Shown: positions 28,809 through 38,601, counted from the stretch's first letter. The stretch is 40,430 nucleotides of DNA from Malonomonas rubra (GCF_003247215.1 NZ_QKAP01000134.1:1-40430); one strand, 5' to 3'. The notes: a model not told the origin generated them from the letters alone. Made by a program: numbers and translations.

Positions 28809-29555
28809 TTAGAAGCACTTCTGGAAAAGTTTAGCGTTGAAATATCCGAGTTTTTCGGACAATTGCCTGCCCGCATCTAGCAATGTCTCCATTAAGCTTT
28901 GTTCAATACGCTCATGGCTTAACCGGAAATCAGGGGCAATCAGGCTGAAGCTTGCAACCGCAAATTGTTGTACGTCTAAAATCGGCACTGAGAGGCTCCC
29001 AATTCCGGCACCAACCAACCCGTGGTCAACAAAGTCTTCCTGACGAGAAATACCCTGATCGCGACTCAACATCTGAGACTGAGGCTTATTATGTGCCTGG
29101 ATAACTTTCCCTGCAGATACCTGTTGCAGAGGAAAACGCTTGCCCACCAGTGGCATCACCCGCACCTGTTGAGGAGAGTCAACAAACTCTAAAAAAAGAA
29201 CATCATTGCTAATGGGGATGACAAGATAAACAGCTTCAGCAGTTTCTTGCGCCACAGACTCCATAATCGGCTTGGCCTTTTGTAATAGCTGCATCTGATG
29301 AAGAAACTTACTGCCTGTTTCGTATGCCATCGGACCGGTACAGTATTTATTTGAGTCCGTGACATGCTGAACATAGCCATGTTTTTCGAAGGTTGCGAGG
29401 ACTCGGTAAACGTAGCTCTTGTCCATCCCCAACTTGTCACTTAACTGGCTAACTCTAAAGTTCCCAGATACTTCGCTGATTGCTTCTAAAATACTTAGTG
29501 CTTTTTCAACCGTTCGTATCGTATAAGAATCTTTATTGTTTTTTTGCATCGCCAT
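28809..29555 (-). CDS. IclR-family transcriptional regulator
   Basis: 248 residues. The N-terminal winged helix (about 13-75: TVEKALSILEAISE, VSQLSDKLGMDKSYVYRVL, HGYVQH) is followed by the IclR effector domain (VYLVIPISNDVLFLEFVD, GKRFPLQQVSAGKV, GIGSLSVPILD). Members sense small carboxylates or aromatic acids. It is upstream of ribBA on the same strand, with the small ORF between. Its target could be ribBA itself or the surrounding catabolic genes; the sequence does not say. Confidence 0.92.
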   Translation of the reverse strand: MAMQKNNKDSYTIRTVEKALSILEAISEVSGNFRVSQLSDKLGMDKSYVYRVLATFEKHGYVQHVTDSNKYCTGPMAYETGSKFLHQMQLLQKAKPIMESVAQETAEAVYLVIPISNDVLFLEFVDSPQQVRVMPLVGKRFPLQQVSAGKVIQAHNKPQSQMLSRDQGISRQEDFVDHGLVGAGIGSLSVPILDVQQFAVASFSLIAPDFRLSHERIEQSLMETLLDAGRQLSEKLGYFNAKLFQKCF

Positions 29556-29617
29556 CTCCGGCTACATACCGACACATTATCAATCAACCAGAAAAATGAA
29601 TGTCTGATATTTGGTTC

Positions 29618-29782
29618 TCAATTCTTGGCAAAGCTTTTACTATGTTTTCGTAATACTTTGCGCAAAAGAGTAGAAACATTGGTTCCAGAAATAGTGATCA
29701 TCTCTTTAACAATATCTTTTTCGTCATCGTTTATTCTAAAGGTCAACACATGTTTCAACGGTTTATCTTCGTATCTAGACAT
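29618..29782 (-). CDS. small ribbon-helix-helix-like protein
   Basis: 54 residues from the ATG at 29782 (AAGG 7-8 bases upstream); a longer frame to 29824 would overlap the neighbour's end. The order LKHVLTFRINDDEKDIVKEM (strand then helix) followed by SGTNVSTLLRKVLRKH (second helix) matches RHH DNA-binding or relaxosome/antitoxin-type proteins. It follows the small exported-protein gene by 26 bp. It could regulate that pair or be a remnant of a mobile element's MobC/antitoxin gene. Base composition is AT-rich compared with flanking genes. Confidence 0.6.
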   Translation of the reverse strand: MSRYEDKPLKHVLTFRINDDEKDIVKEMITISGTNVSTLLRKVLRKHSKSFAKN

Positions 29783-29808
29783 TTTCACACCTTTTGATAA
29801 CATAATTG

Positions 29809-30099
29809 TCATGGAACAAAACAATTGTACTGTTCAAAATTATAAAAATATTGAATATCAGAACTTGACTGAAGCATTTCTGACTTACTGATGAAATCTT
29901 CAGTTTCTGGTGCTTCTTGATTTAAGTTTGTCTCATTGCTTTTTTCCACACCTTGTTTCCGATAAGGGGAATAAATAGTATCAGGAGGTGAATATTCGGC
30001 GAAAGGCCACCATTGTTCAGCAGTAGCAGACTGCACAAAAATCAACAGTGAAAACAGACTGAAGGCTGCCATATAGCGAATTGAAACCAGATATTTCAA
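29809..30099 (-). CDS. small exported protein of unknown function
   Basis: 96 residues from a TTG at 30099. This start is chosen because a near-perfect ribosome site (AAGGAGGTGG, 30113-30104) precedes it; no ATG has comparable support. Residues 1-28 are a Sec signal peptide (hydrophobic AAFSLFSLLIFVQSATA, cleavage after ATA). The mature part begins EQWWPFAEYSPPDTIYSPY and is otherwise polar and acidic, with a single Cys near the C-terminus (YNCFVP). No family recognised. It heads a probable two-gene unit with the RHH protein. Confidence 0.55.
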   Translation of the reverse strand: MKYLVSIRYMAAFSLFSLLIFVQSATAEQWWPFAEYSPPDTIYSPYRKQGVEKSNETNLNQEAPETEDFISKSEMLQSSSDIQYFYNFEQYNCFVP

Positions 30100-30129
30100 C
30101 TTGCCACCTCCTTTTTCAATCATTCCTAG

Positions 30130-30210
30130 AAAAAAACCACGGAGCGAAAGTACAATTGAGGAGGAGAGAGCCCCAGCAATTGCTTGAGGAGGTTTTCTAT
30201 CGCTCCGTGG
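30130..30210 (-). terminator. large hairpin with T-run and repeated CCUCCUCAA loop
   Basis: On the minus strand CCACGGAGCGA (30210-30200) pairs with TCGCTCCGTGG (30147-30137), followed by a T7 tract, so it can end thiolase transcripts. The 52-base loop is unusually long and carries two copies of CCTCCTCAA (30192-30184 and 30164-30156). These are complementary to the ribosome site of the downstream TTG-started gene. A regulatory role is possible in addition to termination. Confidence 0.6.
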
Positions 30211-30335
30211 CAAACCCAACCCTTATCGCCAGTTGTCCTGACGACTGGTATATTCTTCCACGCCAGAATAACTTAGTCCCTTTTTCTGCGACCTAAGCAG
30301 AAGACAAGCTGCCTCGCATTAACAACACTTTTCAT

Positions 30336-31517
30336 CTAAACCAGCTCTAAAACTGTGGCCATTGAGGGGCCGCCACCAACGCAGAGAGAGGCCACACCGT
30401 AACGACTTTGGCGACGCTTCATTTCACCCAACAGGCTGACAACGATCCGGATGCCTGTACACCCGACCGGATGTCCGAGAGCGATTCCGGAACCGTTGGC
30501 ATTTACCTTTTGCATATCGAGGTTCAGCTCTCTGTTGACAGCCAGAAATTGGGCAGCAAAAGCTTCGTTGATTTCAAAATAATCGATATCGGCCAACTCC
30601 AGACCTGCATACTTCAAGGCCTTTGGAATTGCGTAAGCGGGGCCAATTCCCATCACTTCCGGTTCAACACCGCTCGTGGCTGTCGAAAGGATTCTGGCTA
30701 TTGGTTCGATTCCGAGTTCTTTGGCTCTAGACGCGGTCATAAGAACCAAGGCGGCAGCACCATCATTAATTCCCGAGGCGTTCCCTGCGGTAACGGTGCC
30801 ATCCCTCTTGAATGCAGGCTTCAGGCCTGCCAGCTTTTCCATGCTAAGGTCACTACGGGGATGCTCATCCGTATCTACCAGGACCTCCCCTTTTCGACCG
30901 GGTACACTGACAGGTACTATTTCGGATTTGAATTTTCCGGTCTCAATGGCCTGAACTGCCCGTTGATGGCTGAGCAATGCCAAAGCATCCTGCTCCTCAC
31001 GGGAAATCTGATATTTCTCCGCCAGGGTTTCAGCTGTAATCCCCATGTGGGTGCCGGTGAAAGCATCGACCAACGCGTCATAAAGGAGATGGTCTTCAAG
31101 CCCACCTTGCCCTAGTCGCAATCCCTGGCGGGAGTTAAGGAGCAAATGGGGGGCCTTCGACATGCTCTCCATGCCTACGGCCACGCTGATGGCAGTCTTT
31201 CCGAGAATCAGTTGCTGGGAGGCGATCTCCAGCGCTCGCATAGCGGAGCCGCAGAGCTGTTCAACTGTCACAGCAGCGCCCTCGACCGGGATGTCTGCCC
31301 CGAGCTGGACCTGACGGGCGGGATTTCCCTTGGCGCCAGCTTTATAAATCATCCCACCGACGACCTCTTCGACCAGAGCAGCATCGACCTCTGACTTCTC
31401 CAAGGCCCCCTTGACCGCCACAATGCCAAGCTCCACCGCGGAAAGGTCCTGAAGTCCTCCCATAAATGCGCCGATTGCAGTTCGCGCCGCGCCAACAATA
31501 ACAACATCTTCCATCAT
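30336..31517 (-). CDS. acetyl-CoA acetyltransferase (thiolase)
   Basis: 393 residues, full length. Nucleophile Cys89 in [11 protein letters not shown], the His of [15 protein letters not shown] and the second Cys in [11 protein letters not shown] are all present, with the NEAFA motif before them. It cleaves acetoacetyl-CoA with CoA to two acetyl-CoA, or condenses them. The gene has its own promoter overlapping a TetR-type operator shared with the dehydratase gene, which places it as the last step of the 4-hydroxybutyrate/crotonyl-CoA route. Confidence 0.96.
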   Translation of the reverse strand: MMEDVVIVGAARTAIGAFMGGLQDLSAVELGIVAVKGALEKSEVDAALVEEVVGGMIYKAGAKGNPARQVQLGADIPVEGAAVTVEQLCGSAMRALEIASQQLILGKTAISVAVGMESMSKAPHLLLNSRQGLRLGQGGLEDHLLYDALVDAFTGTHMGITAETLAEKYQISREEQDALALLSHQRAVQAIETGKFKSEIVPVSVPGRKGEVLVDTDEHPRSDLSMEKLAGLKPAFKRDGTVTAGNASGINDGAAALVLMTASRAKELGIEPIARILSTATSGVEPEVMGIGPAYAIPKALKYAGLELADIDYFEINEAFAAQFLAVNRELNLDMQKVNANGSGIALGHPVGCTGIRIVVSLLGEMKRRQSRYGVASLCVGGGPSMATVLELV

Positions 31518-31587
31518 TGAGACCTTTTCTGACTTGTTATATTACCTAACGAATTGTCCGAAACGAGTTCTTTAAAACCTGCGGGTC

Positions 31588-31605
31588 ATACCGACCGTTC
31601 GGTAT
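31588..31605 (-). promoter_or_regulatory. TetR-type operator at the thiolase promoter
   Basis: Minus strand ATACCGAACGGTCGGTAT, a perfect 7-4-7 palindrome (ATACCGA/TCGGTAT). It abuts the -10 element, so a bound repressor would block transcription start. Confidence 0.85.
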
Positions 31606-31634
31606 ATGATCGCGTTATATCCAACCCTTGTCAA
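31606..31634 (-). promoter_or_regulatory. thiolase promoter
   Basis: Minus strand -35 TTGACA (31634-31629), 17-bp spacer, -10 GATCAT (31611-31606), followed at once by the operator. The layout and several bases outside the hexamers repeat those of the dehydratase promoter at 40152-40180. Confidence 0.7.
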
Positions 31635-31895
31635 GTATAAAATCAGACAACGGCTCATCTGGCGTAACCGGAGTAAAATGCTTAAGCCTAAAGGCCTGGC
31701 ATCTGCTGACAATTACGCTGTTACGGACCAGGAAGTAGAGACTTCTCGGCTTGATAAAGAACGGACGAAAGCTCGACTGGAGAAGGAAATCGTATGAAAA
31801 ACTATGGCGACTTTTGCAAAGAAACGCTAAGACTGGGCGATTGCGACAGGAGCAGCCTACACATCATGCGGCTCACTATTGTTGACCGATCTCAT
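31635..31895. other. intergenic, no supportable gene
   Basis: About 260 bp between the thiolase promoter and the end of the MBL gene. A plus-strand frame (31606-31797) and a following ATG with GGAGAAGG upstream (31794) exist, but the former starts inside the operator/-10 region and the latter runs antisense into the MBL gene; neither resembles a known protein. Confidence 0.5.
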
Positions 31896-32870
31896 TTAAT
31901 CTGCAGAATAAAAGAAGAACTTTCCATTAATCTCTCTTCTGCGTACTTCCCCCTGTTCCTGAACATATTTTAAATGCGCGTTGGCTTCTCCAGTTGCGAA
32001 CCAGCGCTGAGCAACTGGCAATTCTTCCCAGCTAGTAAATTCCAGATTCCAATTCATCTGTGCGGCTACCTGATATGCTGACTGAAGGCTGTCATCATGA
32101 ACAATGTCAAGCACTTCAGCAATCCGGTTATGATGATGTTGCCGAAGTTCTTCGATCCGCCTCTTGCAGTCAGTAAATGTCGTTCGATGACCCGGCAAAA
32201 CGAGATCTACATCCAGTGCAGCAACCTTCTGCAGGCTGGCTAGATAATCAGCGAGAGGGTTTTCGTCATCCGACCAGAGTTGGATAATCGGAGATATGTC
32301 GTTCAAAATATGATCTCCAGAAATGAGAATCCCCTTTTGCTCTTCGTACAGACATATATGCCCCTTGGTATGCCCTGGGGTTTCGATACAGCGGAAGTCA
32401 TAGCCTCCACATCGAATCCGGTCGTCTTCCTGTACCAGACAGAAATCGGGCCTTACCTCACTGCCATAAATGGTGCTCGGAGTAAAATCGATCGCGGCGA
32501 TTTCCACCTCTGGAAAGCCTGCCCGGACGGAATGCCTGAGCATCTCTCCAACACCAAAATCACCACCGAACTGATCTGCCTCGCGATGGTTGAAAAAGAC
32601 CCTGGATGATCCCTGAACCGCAAGCTTATCGAGTAAGCCAAGATGATCAGCATGCAGGTGCGTTATATAAAAATCTGTGTGTTTAAGGTCAATCCCCAGA
32701 AAATGGAGACAATCTCTCATGGCTTGCAGACATAAGGGGCGATTCAGGCCGGTGTCGATAATCAGGTTGCGCCCGCCGCCTCTAATCACGTATGAATTTA
32801 AATATTTCAGGGGGGAACCAGGAAGAGGAATTTCAACTCTGAACAGGTCGGCCGCCATTTCTTCTATCAT
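31896..32870 (-). CDS. metallo-beta-lactamase-fold hydrolase
   Basis: 324 residues. The metal motif THLHADHLG gives H71, H73, D75 and H76; ETPGHTKGHICLY, ISGDHIL and LPGHRTTF supply the remaining ligands. A C-terminal helical segment of ~90 residues resembles the winged-helix tail of LACTB2-like members. It could be a thioesterase or glyoxalase-II-like hydrolase. It follows the ribF paralogue by 36 bp and is likely cotranscribed with it, inside the CoA-ester island, which makes an acyl-CoA or thioester substrate plausible but unproven. Confidence 0.85.
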   Translation of the reverse strand: MIEEMAADLFRVEIPLPGSPLKYLNSYVIRGGGRNLIIDTGLNRPLCLQAMRDCLHFLGIDLKHTDFYITHLHADHLGLLDKLAVQGSSRVFFNHREADQFGGDFGVGEMLRHSVRAGFPEVEIAAIDFTPSTIYGSEVRPDFCLVQEDDRIRCGGYDFRCIETPGHTKGHICLYEEQKGILISGDHILNDISPIIQLWSDDENPLADYLASLQKVAALDVDLVLPGHRTTFTDCKRRIEELRQHHHNRIAEVLDIVHDDSLQSAYQVAAQMNWNLEFTSWEELPVAQRWFATGEANAHLKYVQEQGEVRRREINGKFFFYSAD

Positions 32871-32906
32871 AAAAATTGCCCTGTTTTGATCGCCCCTTTC
32901 AACAAT

Positions 32907-33869
32907 TCAAATCAGGGAATAAGGCTGTTGACCTGTCTTGGGTTTGTTAAGGCCCTGCCACTGATGGAAATGGGGAACATCGCACGCAAGATCGTTGAAG
33001 GGCATTTTGAGTTCTGGAATTCTGAATTCACCTGGCAGGGTTTCGAGAAAATCGACGCTTAATGACGTTTCCCCCCGTCGGCTAACGAAATCCCTCATAT
33101 ACACCTCGACGCTTGTTTTTCCTGTGCCAGTTTCCGCTTGAGCTGCAATGCGGGCAACCCCCTTAACTCCCTGTTGACCACACCTTACGTTGACAGCATA
33201 CAACCCTGCTCGGGGCAACTGTTCTTTGCTTGTCTGAAGTGTGACCGTAGCAAGCCCGAGCCCTCTACTCCGCGGTTCCTTTTGAACCACCTGCCCCTCA
33301 AGGCTAAAGTGACGCCCGAGCAGTTGTGCCACCTCAGCGATCTGACCAGCTGCAACCATTTGTCGGATACGTGTCGAACTGAATGCAGGCCCATCGCCAC
33401 CAATCGGTGGGATAACCATTACTTCAAAACCCTTTTCACGGCCACGCTGTTTTAAAAACTCAATATTCCCTCGTCGCTCGCAGCCAAAGGCATAATTGTA
33501 ACCGACTATTAAACATTTGATCTTCAGCCGTTTGACAAGCAAATCATCGACAAACTGCACAGGTGACATCTGCGCAAACTCCCTTGTGAACGGCGCTTCA
33601 ATCAGTCGTTCAACTTGTGATGCAGAAATCAAAAGCCTTTTCTCCTCAAGTGTGCTGAGCAGCAAAGGGGCCTTCTCCGGCGCGAGAAGTTTCAACGGAT
33701 GGGGCGAAAAGGTAAAAACGGTAGAAGTACAGTTGTGCTGACGGGATTTCTTAATCAACTCACGAAACAGTCCCTGATGTCCGAGGTGCACGCCATCGAA
33801 ATTTCCCAGTGTAATCACACTAGATCTCAAACCATCAGGTAACTGATAAAGTGATGTATAGATTTCCAT
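32907..33869 (-). CDS. RibF-like FAD synthetase with degenerate riboflavin-kinase domain
   Basis: 320 residues. The N-terminal FMN adenylyltransferase domain is well conserved: TLGNFDGVHLGHQ (20-32), TFSPHP (53-58), VGYNYAFGCERRGN (122-135) and SSTRIR (164-169). In the C-terminal riboflavin-kinase domain the key GFPTAN motif is replaced (SRGLGLATVTL, about 201-211). The GVANIGxRPT strand reads GVARIAAQAET and the catalytic-loop segment EVYMRDFVSRRGE lacks its usual form. It probably makes FAD from FMN but may not phosphorylate riboflavin. Placement in the island with FAD enzymes (EtfAB, AbfD) fits a dedicated FAD supplier. Confidence 0.85.
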   Translation of the reverse strand: MEIYTSLYQLPDGLRSSVITLGNFDGVHLGHQGLFRELIKKSRQHNCTSTVFTFSPHPLKLLAPEKAPLLLSTLEEKRLLISASQVERLIEAPFTREFAQMSPVQFVDDLLVKRLKIKCLIVGYNYAFGCERRGNIEFLKQRGREKGFEVMVIPPIGGDGPAFSSTRIRQMVAAGQIAEVAQLLGRHFSLEGQVVQKEPRSRGLGLATVTLQTSKEQLPRAGLYAVNVRCGQQGVKGVARIAAQAETGTGKTSVEVYMRDFVSRRGETSLSVDFLETLPGEFRIPELKMPFNDLACDVPHFHQWQGLNKPKTGQQPYSLI

Positions 33870-33947
33870 TCAGCGAAGCTCCCTACTTTTCTTTGACCAC
33901 TTTGGGACCCAAAGTTAATACCGAGCAGTCCAGAAGCGCATGATTGT

Positions 33948-34529
33948 TCATATGGCTCTAATTCCATCAATTGCAACTAATTCAAAGAGTTGTTCGGAAA
34001 TATCATCAACGCTAAACAGCCCTTCTGCTGAAAACCATATCATTGCAGAATTACACATTCCGATGACAGCTTTGGTCAGTATCATAGGGTTCATATCTTT
34101 TGAATTTTTCTCATTTTCATCCAATATTTGGTAAATAATTTTTGCTACCATCCCTTCGTAATCTTTTTGATGTTTTTGAAGGATAGATTTTGATTTTTTA
34201 CTCAAGTATCTTGTTTCATTAATATTAATGGTTAAAATATCACCTGAATCGGATATTAACTTCATATGAAATCTTATAAATCTTCTAAGTTTTTCAAAAC
34301 CACTTAGTGTTTTATTTTCAAGATCTGATTTAAAGTTTTCAATCGCCGTCGGTAGAAAATTGTTAAGAACTGACAGCAGTATCCCTTCTTTATTTTTGAA
34401 ATAGTGAATGACTGTACTTTTTGACACACCAACATTTTCTGCGATCATCTGGATAGAGGTTCCGCTGTAGCCATTTTCCAAGATTAACTTGATGGCACTA
34501 TTCAAAATATTTTCGTGTGTCTTATTCAT
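33948..34529 (-). CDS. TetR/AcrR-family transcriptional regulator
   Basis: 193 residues. The N-terminal helix-turn-helix (about 7-50) reads GYSGTSIQMIAENVGVSKST then VIHYFKNKEGIL; the rest is an all-helical ligand domain ending SVDDISEQLFELVAIDGI. Two 60-base rows inside the gene count 22-27% GC against roughly half in neighbouring genes, so it was probably acquired separately. It is divergent from the FabH-like gene with an operator between them, and is the obvious candidate repressor for the TACCGAACGGT sites in this window. It lies 78 bp upstream of the ribF-like gene. Confidence 0.92.
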   Translation of the reverse strand: MNKTHENILNSAIKLILENGYSGTSIQMIAENVGVSKSTVIHYFKNKEGILLSVLNNFLPTAIENFKSDLENKTLSGFEKLRRFIRFHMKLISDSGDILTININETRYLSKKSKSILQKHQKDYEGMVAKIIYQILDENEKNSKDMNPMILTKAVIGMCNSAMIWFSAEGLFSVDDISEQLFELVAIDGIRAI

Positions 34530-34689
34530 CTGTTGGCCCCTCTGCTACTAAACTTCCTTTAGCATTAACCATGAAAAGTAGACATATTCGGCCTTGCTAC
34601 GATTTCACAGCGACCACACCAAGCTATCGGCAGAGAAAATCATGGTTTTTTTGTAACTACTTTGCTACAAATTAACTTAATAGCCAGCT

Positions 34690-34707
34690 CTACCGAACGG
34701 TTGGTAG
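34690..34707 (+). promoter_or_regulatory. TetR-type operator between tetR and the FabH-like gene
   Basis: CTACCGAACGGTTGGTAG, a 7-4-7 palindrome with one mismatch, sharing TACCGAACGGT with the two other operators. It is 160 bp from the tetR start and 150 bp before the FabH-like start, so it may control both. No convincing -10 abuts it. Confidence 0.75.
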
Positions 34708-34857
34708 AGTCATGTTGCCACAGCAACTCCAACAAAGTCAAGATAAAGCATATTTTCTGCGTCAATGGATGAGAGACATTCATCATCTCTCCCCTGTCGA
34801 CCAGCTAATGTTTGGCACCGGGCCGCGGCCTACCAAAGTAAAGCAAAGGATAGACTC

Positions 34858-35793
34858 ATGATCGGCATAGAGGATATTGGCTACTTCATTCCGGATGGCA
34901 GGATTTCTAATTATGAGCGGAAAGAGCAATTTTCCATCGATGATAACTTCATCGAAAACAAGATCGGAATCAAAAGAATTTCACAGAAATCAAGTTCTGA
35001 AGAAACCTCTGATCTTTGCGTGAAAGCGTTCGAGGCGTTAGAAGCTCGATCCAAACTCAACAGAGTCGACATCGAAGCTCTTGTCGTGGTAACACAAAAC
35101 CCTGACAAGAACATCCCTCACACCTCAGCGATTGTCCATGACAAGTTGGATCTGCCCAGCAATTGTGCCTGCTATGACATCTCTCTCGGGTGCTCTGGTT
35201 TCGTCTACGGGCTATCTGTTTTTGAGGCCTTTATGAGCGCTAATGGGCTCAAAAAAGGGGTCCTCATTACTGCAGACCCCTATTCTAAAGTTGTTGACCC
35301 TACAGACAAAAATACTGCTCTCCTCTTCGGTGACGCTGCTGCTGCGACCCTGGTCTCGGATGATCCTGTCTTCGTATCCGGGGCAACCACATTCGGCACT
35401 ATCGGTAAAGATCGCGGAAGTCTTGAAGTCGACGGGCAGGGTTATTTACACATGAATGGCCGGGCGGTCTTCAATTTTGCGGCAAAAACGATCCCCAAAG
35501 ACTTATGCCAAATGGCCGAGAAAAATCAGGTTAACTTGCAGGAGATAGACTGTTTTCTGCTGCATCAGGGAAGTAAAATCATCGTCGAAACCATTGCCAA
35601 TAAGCTTGGGATTGAAAAGACCAAAGTCCCCTACAAAATTCAGGAAACCGGTAACACGATCGGTTCAAGCATTCCTCTGCTACTTCAAGATGAGTTAAAC
35701 GGCCCGGCCAACCTTATTGCCATCAGCGGCTTCGGGGTCGGACTGTCATGGGCCAGCAGCCTGCTTCGTAGAGTTGCTATCAAACCAAGCTAA
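34858..35793 (+). CDS. FabH-like 3-oxoacyl-ACP/CoA synthase III family protein
   Basis: 311 residues from the ATG at 34858 (AAAGGA upstream); a longer frame to 34765 has no family match. The Cys-His-Asn triad of KAS III is intact: C112 in SLGCSGFVYGL, H236 in LLHQGSK and N266 in GNTIGSS. Housekeeping FabH sits with fabD/plsX; this copy stands alone in a TetR-controlled island. It may condense an acyl-CoA with malonyl-ACP, or act as an acyl-CoA condensing enzyme or thioesterase-like variant. A perfect 17-bp terminator follows. Confidence 0.88.
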   Translation: MIGIEDIGYFIPDGRISNYERKEQFSIDDNFIENKIGIKRISQKSSSEETSDLCVKAFEALEARSKLNRVDIEALVVVTQNPDKNIPHTSAIVHDKLDLPSNCACYDISLGCSGFVYGLSVFEAFMSANGLKKGVLITADPYSKVVDPTDKNTALLFGDAAAATLVSDDPVFVSGATTFGTIGKDRGSLEVDGQGYLHMNGRAVFNFAAKTIPKDLCQMAEKNQVNLQEIDCFLLHQGSKIIVETIANKLGIEKTKVPYKIQETGNTIGSSIPLLLQDELNGPANLIAISGFGVGLSWASSLLRRVAIKPS

Positions 35794-35825
35794 CAAAAAA
35801 AATTAGCAGACCTGTGGTTAGTACT

Positions 35826-35866
35826 GAATAGGCTGCAGCTTTGACCAAAAGCTGCAGCCTATTCTT
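35826..35866 (+). terminator. terminator after the FabH-like gene
   Basis: GAATAGGCTGCAGCTTT (35826-35842) and its exact complement (35848-35864) form a 17-bp perfect stem with a 5-base loop, followed by TTTG. It could act on both strands between convergent units. Confidence 0.88.
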
Positions 35867-36112
35867 TGTAGCAATGGAACTTGCGTTGATTTGTTTGATG
35901 GATTCAAGCCTTAATGTATCGATTTAATACTTATCGCTTATGTGACCATCCTGAAACAACCTTTAATACCAAAGTGCGTTCCAGAGACTGCTGGCGGTTC
36001 ATCTTGACTTAAGCTGCTGTCCACTAACCGGCCAAGAATTCCTGACAGCTCCAGAACTCTTTTTTCCCACGTGCTAACTCGGTTCCAACCTTCTGGTTTT
36101 CTGAGCTCACGC
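35867..36112. other. intergenic, no supportable gene
   Basis: About 245 bp between the terminator and the sucD stop. On the minus strand one frame stays open from the sucD end to a TAA at 35938-35940, about 58 codons, but only a late GTG could start it. It may be chance or a remnant of a lost gene. Confidence 0.4.
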
Positions 36113-36985
36113 TTAGGGAGCCCAGACCTTCAGCAGGGCCTCGGCCATCTCCGCCGGGGAATCGGCGACGCTGATGCCGCACTCGCGCAGGAAGGACTTT
36201 TTGCTGGCGGCGTCCCCTTTGCCGCCGGAAATGATGGCGCCTGCGTGCCCCATCCGCTTACCGGGCGGGGCGGTCGCGCCAGCGATAAAGGCAGCGACCG
36301 GCTTAGTCATGTGGTCGCGGACAAATTCAGCGGCCTGTTCTTCAGCGTCACCACCGATCTCGCCGATCATGATCACCGACTTGGTCTCCGGATCTTCCTC
36401 GAACATCTTCAGCACTTCGAGGTGGCTGGTGCCATTGACTGGGTCACCGCCGATGCCGACGCAGGTGGACTGGCCGATGCCGCGGGAGGTCAACTGCCAG
36501 ACCGCCTCGTAGGTCAGGGTGCCGGAGCGTGAGACGACGCCAACCGGGCCGGGTTTGTGGATGTAACCGGGCATGATGCCGATCTTGCACGCACCCGGAG
36601 TGATAACGCCGGGGCAGTTCGGGCCGATCAGCCGACAGTTCTTGCCCTCCATGTATTTCTTGACCTTAACCATGTCCAGAACCGGCACCCCTTCAGTAAT
36701 GCAGATCACCAGTTCTATTCCAGCATCCACCGCCTCCATGATGGCATCAGCACAGCCAATCGGTGGCACATAAATAACCGATGCCGTCGCTCCGGTTGCC
36801 TTGACAGCTTCTTCCACGGTATTGAAAATCGGAAAGCCGTCAACTTGGGTTCCTCCCTTTCCCGGAGTCACTCCACCAACCATCAATGTGCCGTAATCCC
36901 GGGCCCCTTGTGCGTGAAAAAGGCCAGTGGCACCAGTGATCCCTTGAGTAATAACTTTGGTATTTTTATCAATTAATAGGCTCAT
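36113..36985 (-). CDS. sucD: succinyl-CoA synthetase alpha subunit
   Basis: 290 residues, normal length. The CoA-binding N-terminal domain begins [20 protein letters not shown]; the phospho-His lies in [16 protein letters not shown] in the C-terminal half. With SucC it interconverts succinate, CoA and NTP with succinyl-CoA. It lies 9 bp after sucC. Composition is uneven: 60-base rows count 57-73% GC over most of the C-terminal part but 48-55% in the N-terminal third, suggesting a mosaic origin. Confidence 0.96.
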   Translation of the reverse strand: MSLLIDKNTKVITQGITGATGLFHAQGARDYGTLMVGGVTPGKGGTQVDGFPIFNTVEEAVKATGATASVIYVPPIGCADAIMEAVDAGIELVICITEGVPVLDMVKVKKYMEGKNCRLIGPNCPGVITPGACKIGIMPGYIHKPGPVGVVSRSGTLTYEAVWQLTSRGIGQSTCVGIGGDPVNGTSHLEVLKMFEEDPETKSVIMIGEIGGDAEEQAAEFVRDHMTKPVAAFIAGATAPPGKRMGHAGAIISGGKGDAASKKSFLRECGISVADSPAEMAEALLKVWAP

Positions 36986-36994
36986 TTTATTTCC

Positions 36995-38254
<1,260 letters not shown>

Positions 38255-38289
38255 TTAATCCTCCAATGTTAGCAAACACTCAATGTTTA

Positions 38290-38595
38290 TCAGCTATCTG
38301 AATTCCGTTCGGCCAGTACCATTTCGACAATAGCCTCTGGCATTTGTTGAGCTGAAACCTTTGCTCCGTTTATCGTGCTATCTGTCACAATGATAATCGG
38401 CCCGGAAAAATCCGGCTTACTCACACAATTGCTTGGACAAGCGCTGAAGATGAGCAGCACATCCTTATCGGGATCCTCCCAGTGCACTAACTCCAATCCA
38501 TTGTGTGTGGCCCCTACGGCACTGACAATTGACAGACCATCAGCGAGTGGGTTGCAGTGCCCACAAAGTTTTACGCCAACCTTAATTTTCCCCAT
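38290..38595 (-). CDS. small Cys-rich protein cotranslated with AbfD
   Basis: 101 residues, no assigned function. KVGVKLCGHCNPLADG (about 5-20) carries a CxxC pair followed by Asn-Pro, and FSACPSNCVSKPDFSG (50-65) a second CxxxC pair. The alternating strand/helix pattern suggests a thioredoxin-like or metal-binding fold. The start is 6 bp past the abfD stop and 35 bp before sucC, so it belongs to that operon. It could bind or deliver a metal or FeS cluster, or act in redox repair of the oxygen-sensitive dehydratase; this is an inference from position and cysteines. Confidence 0.75.
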   Translation of the reverse strand: MGKIKVGVKLCGHCNPLADGLSIVSAVGATHNGLELVHWEDPDKDVLLIFSACPSNCVSKPDFSGPIIIVTDSTINGAKVSAQQMPEAIVEMVLAERNSDS

Positions 38596-38601
38596 ATTCG
38601 A

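Noticed and set aside
28667-28810. FMN riboswitch upstream of ribBA
   Set aside because: None of the conserved FMN-aptamer segments was found; the region is occupied by a small open frame.
31606-31797. 63-codon plus-strand frame
   Set aside because: It begins inside the thiolase promoter region, has no ribosome site and resembles nothing known.
35938-36112. Minus-strand frame open for ~58 codons after sucD
   Set aside because: There is no usable early start codon and no recognised family; chance is as likely as a remnant.
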